Assembly: GCA_018398815.1 (NCBI GenBank)
Contig: CM031616.1
Location: forward strand, 32,228,792 to 32,292,791
Direction: 5' to 3'
DNA: 64,000 nucleotides
Source: Conus ventricosus
Lineage: Eukaryota > Mollusca > Gastropoda > Neogastropoda > Conidae
In this document: positions 1 through 12,420 of the stretch, piece by piece
Numbering within the stretch: position 1 is the first letter of the stretch
Layout of the letters: the number at the start of each line of letters is the position of its first letter
Translations under genes and position numbers: made by a program
Notes under the pieces: model-generated
Seen by the model: only the letters and a program-made list of their open reading frames with translations
The model's database searches: none
Told to the model about the DNA's origin: nothing

Positions 1-1137
1 ACTGGATGGATGTGACCTCAGGATGCAGCGATATCACTGTCTGCAATTCATAGTGTCAGCTGTGAGAATGGTGGTCAGATCTGCTAAACGGCTTAGTCAC
101 TGCAGGATCCTTCTTCTCACTGATGCCAGAATAATATAAAACAAAACACAGACTGTCGCTTGGTTCTGGTGTCTGGAATCATTAGAATCTTTTCCAGACT
201 CACTGATTAGTTTTGACATCTTGGACTATCAGGATCAAGGCCCGACACATTGTCATGATTTTTGTGTCGCAATTGATTATATTAAGAAAAATGGTCCAAA
301 TTATATGTGTCTGTTTACAGCCGCACATATGTTGATGTGTTCTGATTTTCCATCCACTTCAATGCTTATTGTTAAAGTGTACCAAAGTGTTTGGCTCTCT
401 ACAGGTAACTTGAGGAAGGAAGAATGTAGGGAGAGGGGAGTGGTAGATAGCGGCCCCCATGCAAAATCACCAGCCTGTCAAACAGTAGTAATTTTAAATT
501 CTATGAAGTACGAAATAATGAAGAAACAGGAAAGTACAATTCATAGCCATTCGCTATGTTTTCAGCGCATGGACAAAACTAGAAAGCTAGCGTGCTGCAT
601 TCTGATTGGCCATCACATTCTAAGTCAGCCAATCACTTGGCACAATAGATAATAATGTTGATGTCAAACGACAGATTAAAAATAATACTGTCACAGATGT
701 AAACCTTCAGCTGTGGCCATGTTTATTCAGTACTGGCAAAATTATGTTGAACTCCTAATTTTCCACAGCAGGTAATTGGAGAGAAAAAAAAAAAATATTG
801 TGCATGCCCAGCCGGCATATTGCAGCAGTCACCACATACCCAACACAAGTGATTGCCTACCTCAGGCAGTCGAGCAACCATTATTGTGTTCCTGTGCATG
901 GCATCAGAACAGGCACAGCTGAAAGCCACCAAAGTGTATAGTAACATCACAGAGTCTTCTGTGCTGAGTAACTGCACTATTTTTCCTGTTTAGAATAAAT
1001 CACATTGACAGACTTTGGTATGAAAGTGAGGAACGTTTTTTCCTCTACCTTAAAAATAGTAGAGCCTGAAATGAAATTCATGCCCAACAGTGTTTAGGTT
1101 ATTTTGATTGCTCACTTGTGAGTTGATTTTAATGTGG

Positions 1138-1302
1138 GGACAGCCCTGATATGGCCCTTTGGGGTTGGCTGGGCTTTAAGCAACATTACCTTACCTTGCT
1201 CACAGTGTTATATCTTTTTCTTTTCTGGAAAGGACATGCATCAGATAAGATAATGTTGCTTATAGCCCAGCCGACCGCAAAGGGCCACATCAGGGCTGTG
1301 GA
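1138..1302. mobile_element. Short foldback element (MITE-like)
   Basis: Two ~52-bp arms, 1,138-1,188 and 1,251-1,302, are inverted copies of each other. Each contains CAGCCCTGAT, then a GGCCCTTTG block, GGCTGGGCT and TAAGCAACATTA. The spacer is about 62 bp and carries no open frame. A second copy of the same arm, interrupted by another transposon, lies at 37.1 kb, so this is a dispersed family. The class is not recognised. Confidence 0.75.
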
Positions 1303-1800
1303 CATGCATCAGCAGTGTGGCAGTCTGGATCAGTTCAGTTCAGTTCACTGGTTATTTTAACGTCTGTCCATCATCGATGATATTAGACGACATTAAAAGG
1401 CAACAGAGATCACTGAGAATGTCAGACCTGCTATTGTATTATCTCTGGTCATTTTCTCTCCCCACGTCCTTCACATGTAAGGATCAAGACACTCCACTAA
1501 GAATTGTTCTGAAAATGCTGTTTAAAAAAAATCACGATATCAGGCAGTCTAGAGTTTAATACATATATAGGGTTGTTCAGTCTAAGTTATACGCCAAACA
1601 GTATGTATGCTTTTCAGATAAAACAATAACAGCAGTATTGAATTATGATCCTGCTTGCATTTGCTGTACAGTGATGTCAGGTTTGCACATGCTGTCCATC
1701 ATTACCTACTCTGTCTTTATTTTCTATGTATTTGGTTGTTGTTGTTTTTTCTTTGTGTACTCATGGGTTTGTTCCCGTTTGCTTTGGCTTTGTGAGTGAG

Positions 1801-1960
1801 CATCTCTCTCTCTAATCCCATCACCCCTCCCCCCATGTTACCTTCACGCACTCTCTCTCTCTCTACCTGTCTCTCTCTCTCACTGCCCTCTCTTTCTCTC
1901 TGTCTCTTTCTCTCTCCCTCTCTCTTTCTCTCCCCCCCCCCCCCCCCCCCCCCCCCCCAC
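1801..1960. repeat. CT-rich pyrimidine tract ending in a 27-nt poly-C run
   Basis: A run of CT and TCTC units leads into an uninterrupted C tract at about 1,932-1,958. It gives long artificial Ser/Leu and Arg/Glu reading frames on the two strands. Confidence 0.9.
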
Positions 1961-2553
1961 TGCCAGCTCATTCTCTTTCACCCCTCCAAGAGGGTCCATG
2001 TGGGATCATCTGGATAATTATGAAAGTCTGACATTAAAACGCTCTCTCTTCCCAATTTTCCACCACCCTGTTTGATCCCCTCCCCATCCCCTTCCCTCCC
2101 CCTCCTCCACCACCCCCCCCTCCCCAATATGCACTGGCCAGCACCCTTACATTCCTGACAAGGGATCACATGCCAACAGATATTGCCTTTGAACCTCATC
2201 TCTCTGGCACTGTTCAGACCTCTCCTAGGAGTTGCATTTCTCTTCTAATCTGTGCTGTCTCTATAACCATGGTCTGTATCACGCAGTTCCTTATCTTTCT
2301 GTGTGGGTTTCTTCTGTGGCAGTTTGAACTTTGTCAGTGTCTTAAGAACTCACACCCTTCTGCTGTCCATCTCTGTTTCATCTGATGGGTACTTTTCAAC
2401 TCATATGTGGGTGCTTGAACGTGATCCATTCTGTTTTTGTTTGCCTCATAGAAAGTCTGGAAGAGAGGTAGTGTTGGTATATGTGGGTTCTGTGCTTTTA
2501 GTTTGTAGGTAGCTACTTCTGAGATAACATTACCCATGCGCACACATATCAAC

Positions 2554-2592
2554 CCACAACCACACACACACACACTCGCACACACCCACATC

Positions 2593-2647
<55 letters not shown>

Positions 2648-2752
2648 GAATGTGCACATACACATGCTGATACACACTTACACATACATTCACACACACG
2701 CGCATGCAGGCAGACATGCACGCACACACGCATGCACGCACGGACGCATGCA

Positions 2753-2848
<96 letters not shown>

Positions 2849-2851
2849 CTA

Positions 2852-2915
<64 letters not shown>
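2554..2915. repeat. Compound CA/CT microsatellite
   Basis: CA repeats at 2,554-2,646 and 2,791-2,913 are separated by a mixed region and a (CT)n block at 2,755-2,790. All apparent proteins here are repeat translations. Confidence 0.95.
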
Positions 2916-2916
<1 letters not shown>

Positions 2917-3316
2917 CACACACGGAACATAATGATCAGCAATACTGAATGAATTTGTGACTTGCAACTTAACGCTGTTTATATGTAGATAGTTATTTTC
3001 AATCAGTAGTTGTTTTTTTTTCACCTTAGCATCACTGTTCACACTAATTTATTCTTACTGTCTCTCTCATCATCATAATTTGGTATCATAATCCTCTTCC
3101 TTTAGCTCTTGTGCTTCATCTTGTCCTGTTACAGTTTTTGTCTTCTCTCATACCTATTTCATCTTCTCCTCGTCCTTTCCTCTTGAGTGTTTTTGCTCTA
3201 CATCATTTTCTTTTTCTTCTGTCACTGAAGCATATCTTCATTTTAATGTGTAATCCATTTTTAATTGATAGGCATGGTCTTTGTAGTTGACTTGGCAGTG
3301 GACATCAACACTTAAC

Positions 3317-3431
3317 TTGACTATGGTGCACATGTGTGTAGTCTTCAATTGAATGTCTATTCATTTCATGTGGACTTGACTATGGTACACATGTGTGTAG
3401 TCTTCAATTGAATGTCTATTCATTTCATGTG
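3317..3431. repeat. Direct tandem duplication of ~58 bp
   Basis: The segment starting CTTGACTATGG and ending TTTCATGTGG occurs twice back to back, at about 3,317-3,372 and 3,375-3,431, with very few differences. Confidence 0.85.
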
Positions 3432-3504
3432 GTCTTAGACAAAATAAGGAACAATTTAAAAAGAAAAATAGAACGCAGCAAGAAATAAGAATAACCCATG
3501 TAAC

Positions 3505-3679
3505 GTGTGTGTGTATGTGCATGTATGTGTTTGTGTTTCTGTGTATATGTATTTTGTTAGTGTGTATGTATGTGTGTGTTTGTGTGTGTGTACGCGCATG
3601 CATGCGTGTGTGTGTTTGTGTGTGTGTTTGTCTGTGTCCATGTGTGTCTGTATTTTCATGTATGTGTATAATTCTGTGT

Positions 3680-3741
<62 letters not shown>
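3505..3741. repeat. GT microsatellite
   Basis: Imperfect GT repeats with ATGT interruptions become a pure (GT)n run from about 3,677 to 3,738. Confidence 0.95.
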
Positions 3742-3742
<1 letters not shown>

Positions 3743-4391
3743 CATACATATGTAACCATGACTGTTCATGAGTTAATGCTTGTAAGAATTTAATTCTTAA
3801 TTGCAAGCTTTGATCAGAAAATAGTTGAAAAGAAAATGTTTCTTTTATCAGAAAAAAAAAAGAAAAACAGTTTAATTCATGGTATTAATTTGCATAGAGT
3901 CTTTTTTCATGAGCAGATGTGTTCTTCATTGCTCATATCGTTCATCTTCTGATGTATGACTTTATTACCTTGTGTTCCAATGACTCTGTGGTGGATCTAA
4001 TACTGGCTGTTCAATCACAATGACTTGATAATGTGCCCGGGTATTATTGCCAAGAGTTACGCGGTATGACGACAGAATCTTGCAATCGCATTCAAAAAGA
4101 CAAATTGAAAAACAGTTTCATTTTAATGTACTTTGTGTTTATGCTAAATGTAGCTGATGAATACTAGCTGGTAAGAAAATCTCCTCACTGCCCTCACATG
4201 ATGTCAATTTTCCCTCCCAAAAAGGCAATTTTATTGCACCTTCCAAATGTCTCAAAGTGCTGTACAATTATGAGGAGTATACAAATGTCTCTTCCCCTTC
4301 CCTCTCCCACACACACATACACTTTTCACTTCCTCCCATGCCCACAAAGAAGCCCACACCACATGCACACACACATATAGTTACATGCTTA

Positions 4392-4395
<4 letters not shown>

Positions 4396-4461
<66 letters not shown>
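4396..4461. repeat. CA microsatellite
   Basis: This is a pure (CA)n run of about 33 units followed by a short GA tract. Confidence 0.95.
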
Positions 4462-4464
<3 letters not shown>

Positions 4465-5109
4465 AGGGAGAGAGAAAGAGAGTACAGCAACTGCCACAAG
4501 AAAGCACATGAACGAGGAGAGCATCAGAAAGGAAAAAAAAAGTGCATAAGAAAGAAACATTTTCAGATCCGTTTTGAAGGATGAGAATGATGGACTGTGG
4601 CAGACAGAGATGAGCGGCAAGTTCCAGGTTTGTGCTGCAGAAGTGCTAGAAACTCTTCCCCATGCCTTTCTCCGCTGAACTTGGGCATGGGGAAGATTCA
4701 GCCATCAGCAGAGGAACCGAGAGACCATGACGGAACATTTCATCCAGCATGGCACAGTGGAACCTGGACATCCCAGAGACTGACATAAGAAGCCTTGGAT
4801 AGGCGTATCTTATACATCCATTTGTATGAGAAAAGAAAAAAAAAACGATGTTTACATTACTGCTGTGTGTTTTTGCTTGCTATTAAGCGTACATGATCTT
4901 CAGCACACAAAGTGAATGAGATATGAACTTTCCAAGCATGGGCAGGCCTCCCCAGATGGGAGCAGTTATCGCTGATTGATTAGCTGCAGCACTGTGCCAT
5001 TTCTGACCATGCTGGTGGCAAGTCAAGGCCATTCAAGGGGCACAGAATGCACGAGAAGCCAGCCAGCACTTGCTCAGTCTGTTCCTTTGGAACTGCAACT
5101 CTGAACTGC

Positions 5110-5113
5110 TGTG

Positions 5114-5185
<72 letters not shown>

Positions 5186-5214
5186 GTGCGTGTGTGTGTG
5201 TGTGTGTGTGTGTG

Positions 5215-5261
<47 letters not shown>

Positions 5262-5262
5262 T

Positions 5263-5338
<76 letters not shown>

Positions 5339-5355
5339 TGTGTGTCTGTCTGTGT

Positions 5356-5425
<70 letters not shown>

Positions 5426-5456
5426 ATGCATGTGTGTGTGTGTGTGTGTGTGTGTA
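5110..5456. repeat. Long GT microsatellite (~350 bp)
   Basis: Long GT runs are interrupted by GTGC units near 5,243-5,262 and by a few CTGT and GCAC interruptions. It is one of the longest arrays in the window and generates several overlapping artificial frames. Confidence 0.95.
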
Positions 5457-6033
5457 CCCATGCAGAACTGAATTACATACTAGAATATAAAGAGAATATC
5501 TGGACACAAACGTCTGGACTGTTTACAACAATTCTGCCTTATTACACATAATGATAGAAGTTGTGTCAATCCCTGACTGCCCAAGAGGCAACGCCATAAC
5601 AGTTATGGGAAAAATCATGATTTTGGCTGAAAATACTGGAGCTGTTGGATTTGCTTTTTGGCAGTGTTTGAAAACAGAGAGCAACTAGTGAAATGTCCCT
5701 TGAAGGGAAAACAGCCCATTGGATTTCTGTTCAAAGACTTCCTGTTAATGATGATACTTTTATTGTTTTATTGCTTTTTTTTCTTTAATGAATTCTCAGT
5801 TTTGTTCTTCTTCTCAACAGTGTGTTAGTGGCATGTAACATATATCAAAACATACCTCATGCACAAAAGAAGTCACAGGGAAATAATGTTTTGATCCAAG
5901 TTGCTACCATTCGGTGTTGCATCTGGCACACAAGTAAAGTGGTGCCTGCCTTTCTCCTTTGCTGGTGCGCCTTGTTTTGTATGTTTATTTGTAGTTTTGC
6001 TTTGTTTTCGGTAAAATCGCAGTCTGTTTCGTT

Positions 6034-6071
6034 TGACTGACTCTTGGTATCGTGACTGACTCTTGGTATCG
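6034..6071. repeat. 19-bp tandem duplication at a splice acceptor
   Basis: The 19-mer TGACTGACTCTTGGTATCG occurs twice in direct succession, at 6,034-6,052 and 6,053-6,071, ending five bases before the exon that begins at 6,077. Confidence 0.9.
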
Positions 6072-6076
6072 TGCAG

Positions 6077-6164
6077 TGCCAATGCGTGGCTTGGTACACG
6101 GATCCTTCCCTGGAGAGGAAATGGGGATCCGTGCTCAGTGACTTTGGCAAGATCTACCTGGCTT
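6077..6164 (+). CDS. Module 1, exon B (second half of UNC5-like Ig1), short
   Basis: The exon begins after GTGCAG and ends at a GTGAGT donor, phase 0 to phase 1. It encodes CQCVAWYTDPSLERKW and ends ...IYLA. The C-x-C followed by an aromatic-containing strand matches the second half of UNC5 Ig1, and the last residues are shared with the other B exons. It is only 88 nt, while the other three B exons are 181-190 nt, so about 33 residues (the strand before the C-x-C) are missing. They may sit on an unrecognised exon, or this copy may be shortened. An in-frame stop lies a few codons upstream of the acceptor, so the exon cannot simply be extended. Confidence 0.7.
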
Positions 6165-6522
6165 GTGAGTCACTCCCTTGCCTGTTGGTTGGTCATTTGA
6201 TTGGTTGGTTGGCTGGTCGTTTTGGTTGGTCAATTGGGTATTGACTGGCTGTTGATTGGTTGATTGCCTGTTTGCTGGTTATTTGGCTCACTGACTGGTT
6301 GGTTTTTGTTATGCTTGTATGTTGATAAAGGATGTGTGTGTGTTGTTGTTAGTGTTGGCAGTTGTGGTGCTAGCAATCCTGTTTGAACTATTCTGAATGA
6401 GAAAAAAATAGAAAGGTAATAATAATACAAGAAGTCAAAAGAAAGGATGGGGTGGGGGAGGGGGGGAGTAATTACGGAACAAAATTCTGAATATAGCATA
6501 CACAATAAGTAATGAGGCATAA

Positions 6523-6540
6523 TGTGTGTGTGTGTGTGTG

Positions 6541-6608
<68 letters not shown>

Positions 6609-6640
6609 TGTGTGTGTAGTAGTAGTAGTAGTAGTACTTT
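6523..6640. repeat. GT microsatellite followed by AGT triplets
   Basis: (GT)n with a few GC interruptions is followed by about six AGT units near 6,617-6,636. Confidence 0.95.
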
Positions 6641-6774
6641 AATTTTACGTCTTTTCACAAACTATGTGATATTAGACAACGTGTGGTGTGTGTGTGTGTA
6701 TACATATGTGTGTGTTGTTTGTGTGTATCTTTCTGCACACTTATGCCTGACCCCGCATGCATGCAAATGTGGGT

Positions 6775-6775
<1 letters not shown>

Positions 6776-6839
<64 letters not shown>
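6776..6839. repeat. CA microsatellite
   Basis: This is a pure (CA)n run of about 31 units, ending 45 bases before the exon at 6,884. Confidence 0.95.
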
Positions 6840-6846
<7 letters not shown>

Positions 6847-6883
6847 AACACACCATTGACAGTGTAATCATTCCTCTCCTCAG

Positions 6884-6987
6884 TCCTCAGTGAAGAGTTT
6901 GAGGTCCAGCCCCAGGACATGATGGCTCAGGTGGGGACCTCGGCCAGTATTGAATGTGGAGCTCCTCTGGGATATCCTCCCCCTACG
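6884..6987 (+). CDS. Module 1, exon C (first half of UNC5-like Ig2)
   Basis: The exon starts after CTCCTCAG and ends at a GTCAGT donor, phase 1 to phase 0, 104 nt. Joined to the T left by the previous exon it reads FLSEEFEVQP, then an Ig strand with the first core cysteine in ASIECGAPLG, ending PPT. All four C exons in the gene are exactly 104 nt. The residues before the EP/QP pair and the C-x-x-P pattern match the start of UNC5 Ig2. Confidence 0.8.
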
Positions 6988-7079
6988 GTCAGTCTGCTCA
7001 GCAGGAAGTTACGACAAATTCTTATGTGGATTCTCTTCCCGTTGCAGGAATCCCTTGTGAACTAGTACAAAGTACTGAG

Positions 7080-7460
7080 TGAAAGATGTCATCCCTTGTT
7101 GTATGTATCATTACTCTCACTGAGATGTTATAAAGCAATGACTGATAATGATGTTCCAGATATTGTAATGTACCTTGATGTATGATAAAGCTTTAGCTGA
7201 TAGATATTATAGATAAAGCTGTTTTTCTCATTCTAGTTATAAGTCTTCCTTGAAGTAGTTGAAAGCATTTGCTGGTAGATGTGATACTAGTTATAACAAC
7301 CTTCCTCGATGTATTATAAAGCAATGAGTGATAAATGTTATTCCAGTTATTACAATTCTCCTTGAGATGTGATATAAAATATTGAATGATTGATTCCAGA
7401 TATAGCAATGCTTCTGTCTATGCTGTAAGACACTGACTGATATGTTATGATTGATCCGAT
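7080..7460. repeat. Degenerate ~55-60-bp tandem repeat in intron
   Basis: About six diverged units share TTCCAGTTAT, a CTTGATGT-like core, ATAAAGCA and CTGATAGATGTTA. It lies in the intron between exons C and D of module 1. Confidence 0.65.
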
Positions 7461-7906
7461 ATTTGTTTTGCTGATAGATTATGTTTGATCTATTTCTTTT
7501 TGGCTACTTCATTGTGTATTGAAGTGTAGTTTCTTGTGTGTTATCTTGAATAGATATTTTCTTTCTGGAAAAACAAACAAATAATTCTTTTTGAAAAAAA
7601 AATAAAAAACATTGACGGATAGATGTTATTCCAGGTATCAATTATTATTTCAGATATGCAGTCCTCCTAAGTTAATCAGTTTTCCCCTTAGGTTTATTGT
7701 GTATGCCAGCAGCTGTACATTTTTTTTTATTTCTAAGTTATGATTACGCTTGTGTGCAGATGTCAGTGAAAATGACAATGTCACCATCTTTGAACATACC
7801 ATAAATTAAGTCGAAATTCAGACAGCGCATTGCAATATGGGCAGCAATCAGTCTGGGCATGCAAGTTACATGACGCATCTAACAGGTATGTTTATGGGTG
7901 TGGCAG

Positions 7907-8087
7907 GTATTCTGGATGTTTGAGCAGCAGCGGCTGGACCCAGACACCGACAGTCGTTACTCGGTGAATGAGGAGGACACCCTCACCATCAACCAGGTGG
8001 ACTACAGTGATGAAGGCCGCTACTATTGTGTAGCCAAGAATTCCATGGGTACAAGGAGGAGCAGTCTGGGTGTGTTGAGAGTTTCTG
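7907..8087 (+). CDS. Module 1, exon D (second half of UNC5-like Ig2)
   Basis: The exon starts after GTGGCAG and ends at GTGAGT, phase 0 to phase 1, 181 nt. It begins VFWMFEQQ, giving the core tryptophan, and later shows DYSDEGRYYCVAKNSMG, the D-x-G-x-Y-x-C signature of I-set Ig domains with the second core cysteine. It ends GVLRVSG. The cysteine in the previous exon and this one form the expected Ig disulfide pair. Confidence 0.88.
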
Positions 8088-8254
8088 GTGAGTACAACAA
8101 CATCAGGCTGGGTCATGTCATGTGTTTGTGTTTGTGTAAGTGTGTGTGTGTTTATCAGGAGGTCTGTTAGTTAGTTAGTTAGTTCTTTAGTTTAATGTCT
8201 GTTCACTAAAAGTGTTATTACACAAAGAAAAAAACAAACAAACAGAAAACATAT

Positions 8255-8304
8255 GATTGTGTGTGTGTGTGTGTGTGTGTGTGTACGTGTGTGTGTGTGC
8301 ATGG

Positions 8305-8365
<61 letters not shown>

Positions 8366-8395
8366 TGTGTGTGTGCCTGTGTGTGTGCAAGAGAG
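8255..8395. repeat. GT microsatellite
   Basis: This is a (GT)n array with a few GC, AT and CC interruptions, followed by a short GA run. Confidence 0.95.
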
Positions 8396-8507
8396 AGAGA
8401 GGACTGTGTTAGGGATAAGAGGGAAAGGTTGGGATGGGTGGTGAGATAGGTAGATATATATTTACTTGTCCTGGTTGTTTATCTAGCCTTTAGGGAAGTC
8501 TGTTTGC

Positions 8508-8531
8508 GTGTGTATGTGTGTGGGTGTGTGG

Positions 8532-8604
<73 letters not shown>

Positions 8605-8712
8605 TGTGTGCTTATCACGGAGGTCTTGTGTGTGTGGGTGTGTGTATTGTGTGTGTGTTTATCAGGGAGGTCTGTTTGTGTGTGTGGGTGTGTGTATGTG
8701 TGTGTGTTTATC
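8508..8712. repeat. GT microsatellite with a TTTATCAGGGAGG repeat
   Basis: GT runs alternate with copies of a short unit containing TATCAGGGAGGTCTGT, seen near 8,610, 8,660 and 8,710 and in weaker form near 8,153 and 8,490. Confidence 0.85.
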
Positions 8713-9086
8713 AGGGAAGTCTGTGGATGCGCATGTTTGTGATCGAGACTATCAATGTAAGCAATACTACGGGTGAAACACACATTTTTCTTTTGTATCA
8801 ATGTATCATGTTAGTAGATTGTTTCATTGACAAGGTGACCCACCGGCACCCACCCCTGTTTCATTGACAAGGGGACCCTCTGGCACCCACCCCCATCCTC
8901 CACTTCTCCCCCCCAAAAAAGGGGAAAGGAAAAAACATGCACAGTGAAATAAGGAAAATCATAATTTTGTGTCAAATAAAGTTCAATGCAGATATTAAAA
9001 TGTTGCAGAGACATCTTTCAAATAGGCAATTTATAGGCTCTGTTGTTGTTGCTGTTGTTTATCTAATTAGTTAGGTTTGGGTTTTT

Positions 9087-9485
9087 TTGGCTGTCCATCT
9101 TCTGTGCCACCTCAATGGCAGTGCATCGTCGCCACTCATTCCAACACCCTGTCCACAGCAGGCACTGGCAACCCACAGGGAGCAATCAATGTCAAGTCTT
9201 CAAAGGGCAACCTACCGGAGGAGACACTGCACTGCTGCTGAGTCACTTCGGTGGTGTTCAGTGCTACCTGTTCTGATTGTGCCACCTGTTCTGATCCAGC
9301 GTACGCAGGACACCACCTACTAAGCCCTCTACTGATGATAGTAATTGCTTAGTCATGGAGTCGGCATGGGTGAGCTCTCCCTCTGGAGGGCGCCACCACG
9401 TCTGTCAAATGACAGCCATTTATGGGCTGTTTGATGACTACTTCCCAGCCTGAGTCTTCAAAAGTGCTAGAATGAGACTACATTA
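9087..9485 (+). repeat. Interspersed repeat R1, copy 1
   Basis: This copy shares an ordered set of blocks with the copies at 30.5 kb and 42.0 kb: CCACCTCA..GGCA, GGAGACACTGCA, TGGTGTTCAGTG, TGTTCTGATCCAGC, GGACACCACCT, TGATTGCTTAGTCAT-like, GAGCTCTCCC and CACCACGTC. It has no long frame and no recognised family; it may be a SINE or a MITE. Confidence 0.75.
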
Positions 9486-10104
9486 CTTGGAAGTACAATG
9501 TTTGATACTGCAGCACTCCATGTGACGTCGTCTTCTGCATTACATTCACTTTACAACTTTACTGATCTGTGGATCTAACGTAACGAGAGGACCATTCATA
9601 ATGATTCTACCAAACACCTTGATGAAAAAACATACAACAGTCTTGTAATGTAGTGAATTACTGGCAGTGACTTCGAAACTGACGTTTAAATATGCAAAGT
9701 TTTGGTTTTTTGCCTCTTGACGTTTTGTGGGTTGCTGCTGTTTTAACAGAATGTATTTGGCCTTGATTAAAGGTTGTTTCGAACTGCTATAGATGTGCAC
9801 TATAATAATACTGTAGATTTCAATAACAAGCATTTTTTCAGCTAGACGTTCAATTTAGCTCAGCCTGAAAAGCAAAACCCTCATGATTTTGTCAAGTTTA
9901 TTTCGCTTATTTTTTGCTCACTCACATGACATTCCCGTTTAAGAGAATAAGAAATTTTGGTTGATGTGAACACATATATAATTTTCTTATTGTTCTGAAT
10001 GGTGGAGTTTTACGTCTACTGCACACAAAACTACATATCTGTTGGAAGTCCATTTAGCCTCCATTTGCAGGAGAGATGTACCTATATGAAAAAGAATTGT
10101 TACA

Positions 10105-10164
<60 letters not shown>

Positions 10165-10273
10165 ACACACCTGAGAACACAAACACACGCAGACACACAC
10201 AAATGCACAGGCACATGCACGCACTCAGGCAGGCAGGCATGCACGCACACACGCATGCATGCACGCTTACACG

Positions 10274-10331
<58 letters not shown>

Positions 10332-10512
10332 GACGCATGCACGTGTGCGCACCACACACACACACGCACGCTCGCACGCACGCTCGCACGCACGCATGCA
10401 CGCACGCACGCACGCACAGGCTCACACACACACACACTCACACACACACACTTTGCGCATGCTCGCACATATGTATGCATGCATGCTCACTCTCATATGC
10501 GCATGCGCGCGT

Positions 10513-10562
<50 letters not shown>
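10105..10562. repeat. Compound CA microsatellite with GCAC/ATGC blocks
   Basis: Pure CA runs at about 10,107-10,161, 10,272-10,330 and 10,514-10,561 are separated by alternating purine-pyrimidine sequence rich in GCACGC and GCATGC. The whole tract is alternating purine-pyrimidine. Confidence 0.95.
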
Positions 10563-10564
<2 letters not shown>

Positions 10565-10699
10565 CTCTTTACGTTGCAATAGTGTTTATGTTCAATTGAT
10601 AATGAGCAATGTCCTCACGATAAAAGCACAGCAAGTCAGAAGAATTAGAAAGGTTCAGATGCAGATAAATTAACACTGACTCTCTCTTCCTGTCTGCAG

Positions 10700-10929
10700 A
10701 AGAGCCAGTGGGAGAAGAGGCGACTCCATCGACAACGTCTCGACCTCCAGTGACAGATCATGTACCCACCTTCCCCTCTTTCATTCCTGATATTCCTGTG
10801 TTCACTCATGACCTGAAAGACGGCTATTTTCTGGACGAGAACAATGAAGCAGTGCTGGTGTGTACTGTGGTGTCTGCTGACATGCTCACATATCGCTGCC
10901 TAGGTGAACGCTTGAAGGAGAACGAACAG
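10700..10929 (+). CDS. Module 2, exon A (linker plus first half of UNC5-like Ig1)
   Basis: The exon starts after CTGTCTGCAG and ends at a GTACCT donor, phase 1 to phase 0, 230 nt. It opens with a Glu- and Thr/Pro-rich linker (EEATPSTTSRPP) that probably forms a flexible spacer. The Ig half follows: NNEAVLVCTVVSADMLTYRC, giving the C-x(n)-Y-x-C pattern in which UNC5 Ig1 carries an extra cysteine. It ends RLKENEQ. Exons A of modules 3 and 4 have the same layout. Confidence 0.82.
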
Positions 10930-11289
10930 GTACCTGATGCCTTGAAGTCTTTTTATCTGTCTCTCTTTCGGGCTTTTTCTCTTTGATGCCTTGATATCTT
11001 TTTCTTTTTGGCTTTCTTTCATGGTTTTTTTTTCTCCATCATTCCTTGTGATTTTTTTTTTTGTCTGTCTTTTTTTTTTTTTTTTCAAGTTTTATAATCT
11101 GTGTATGTTTTCTTCTTTGTTTGTTTCTTTTCTCCTTTTCTCGTCTTGTTCCATGTTTCTGCTTTTAGATTTAGTTTTGTTTTAGTTCTTTCTTTCTTTC
11201 TATATCACTGTCCTCATGATTCTTTGCTTCAAAAAAGTGTAAAGTTTGTGTGTTCATCTGTCAAGTCGATGAGGACCACTTAAGTCATC

Positions 11290-12420
11290 TTGGGGTTGAG
11301 GAGGGTGAGACGATTTGTGGATACACAGGTGGCTGATCATGCTGATGGGTGTATGGAATGTGTGATAACAGCTTGGACAGAAAATGTGGGAGACCTACTC
11401 TTGATTGCTGGCACAGGCTTGCCTTGTTTGTCTCTTTTGTTGCGCTGTAGCTATCCGCCTTTCTTCAAATAAATTGGCACCTTTGTGGATAGAGTAGGGC
11501 CATCTAACTGAATCCATAACAGTTTGTTCCCATGTGTCATGGTTGATGTTAAATGCTTTCAAGGATGTTTTGAGTGTTGTTGAAGCATTTCCTTTGACCT
11601 CCATGGGAACGCACTCCTTACTGCAGCTTACCATAGAAGAGTCTCTTGGGTAGCCGGTGGTCTGACATGCGAGCTACAAGACCTGCCCATTGAAGCTGAG
11701 ACAGCATCAGGATGGTGTGGATGCTCGGCAGGCCTGCTTAGTCAAGCACCTCTGTGGCTGGGACTTTAACTGTCCTGCCATTTTATGTTTACTTCTGAGA
11801 CTGGTTGTGTGGAAGTGATTCAGCTTCATGGTGTGCTGTTGGTACACTATCCATGTTTCACATACATATTGTGGGGAGAACAGGTGCTCTGTACAGCTTC
11901 AGCTTGGTCTCTAGACTGATTCCTCGTCTGTTCCAAACTTTGGTGTGTGGTTTGCCAAAGATTACCCTTGCTTTTGCACTTCTGATGCTCACTTCATCAT
12001 TGATGGTGATGTCCTGGGACAGTGTACTACCATGGTAGGTGAATTTACCTGCCGCATCGAGTCTCACACCTTTGACTGTAATGTAAGGCTCAGCGTGTGG
12101 CCTGCCTGGCACAGGTTGATGCAAAACTTCCATCTTCTTTGTATTATATGGTGAGACCAAAGTTAACGCAGGCTGTAGCAATCTTGTCGATGCTGGATTG
12201 CATGTCAGTTTCTGAGCCAACATTGAGAACACGGTCATCACCAGACAGAAAGTCCCTGACGATGTCTGTCCTTACCTTAGTTTTTGCCTGGAACCTCTTG
12301 AGGTTAAACAGCTTTCCACCTGTTCTGAATCTGATGTCAGTGCCTAGGTCTCCTTCTTTGAAGGCATCAGACAGCATTGCAGAGAACATGTTGCTGAACA
12401 GAATGAGTACCAAAATACAG
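11290..12420 (-). pseudogene. Non-LTR retrotransposon reverse transcriptase fragment
   Basis: On the minus strand, blocks typical of a LINE reverse transcriptase and its C-terminal region appear in order. From 12,413 downward come FSNMFSAMLSDAF, KLFNLKRFQAKTKV and a polymerase strand reading SGDDRVLN where a F/Y-x-D-D box is expected. Then come ITVKGVRLDAAGKFTYHGS, RRGISLETKLKLYRAPVL and, near 11,600, a C-terminal block with SLKAFNINHDTWEQT. The blocks change frame at least twice and contain stops, so it is dead. No 5' endonuclease part, poly-A tail or target duplication was found. The family (CR1-like or similar) is not decided. Confidence 0.8.

Larger units (their letters stand above)
1..6076. 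other. Upstream non-coding sequence (5' intron or flank)
   Basis: No exon is recognised here. The exons that should supply the start of the first Ig pair were looked for and not found, so they lie outside the window or are too short to see. The stretch holds a foldback element near 1.14-1.30 kb, pyrimidine tracts, several long CA/GT arrays, a direct duplication near 3.3 kb and otherwise AT-rich unique sequence. Confidence 0.5.

Noticed and set aside
221..652. 143-codon open frame near the window start
   Set aside because: It shows no domain, lacks an ATG at a convincing position and has intron-like composition. It does not resemble any part of the Ig gene.
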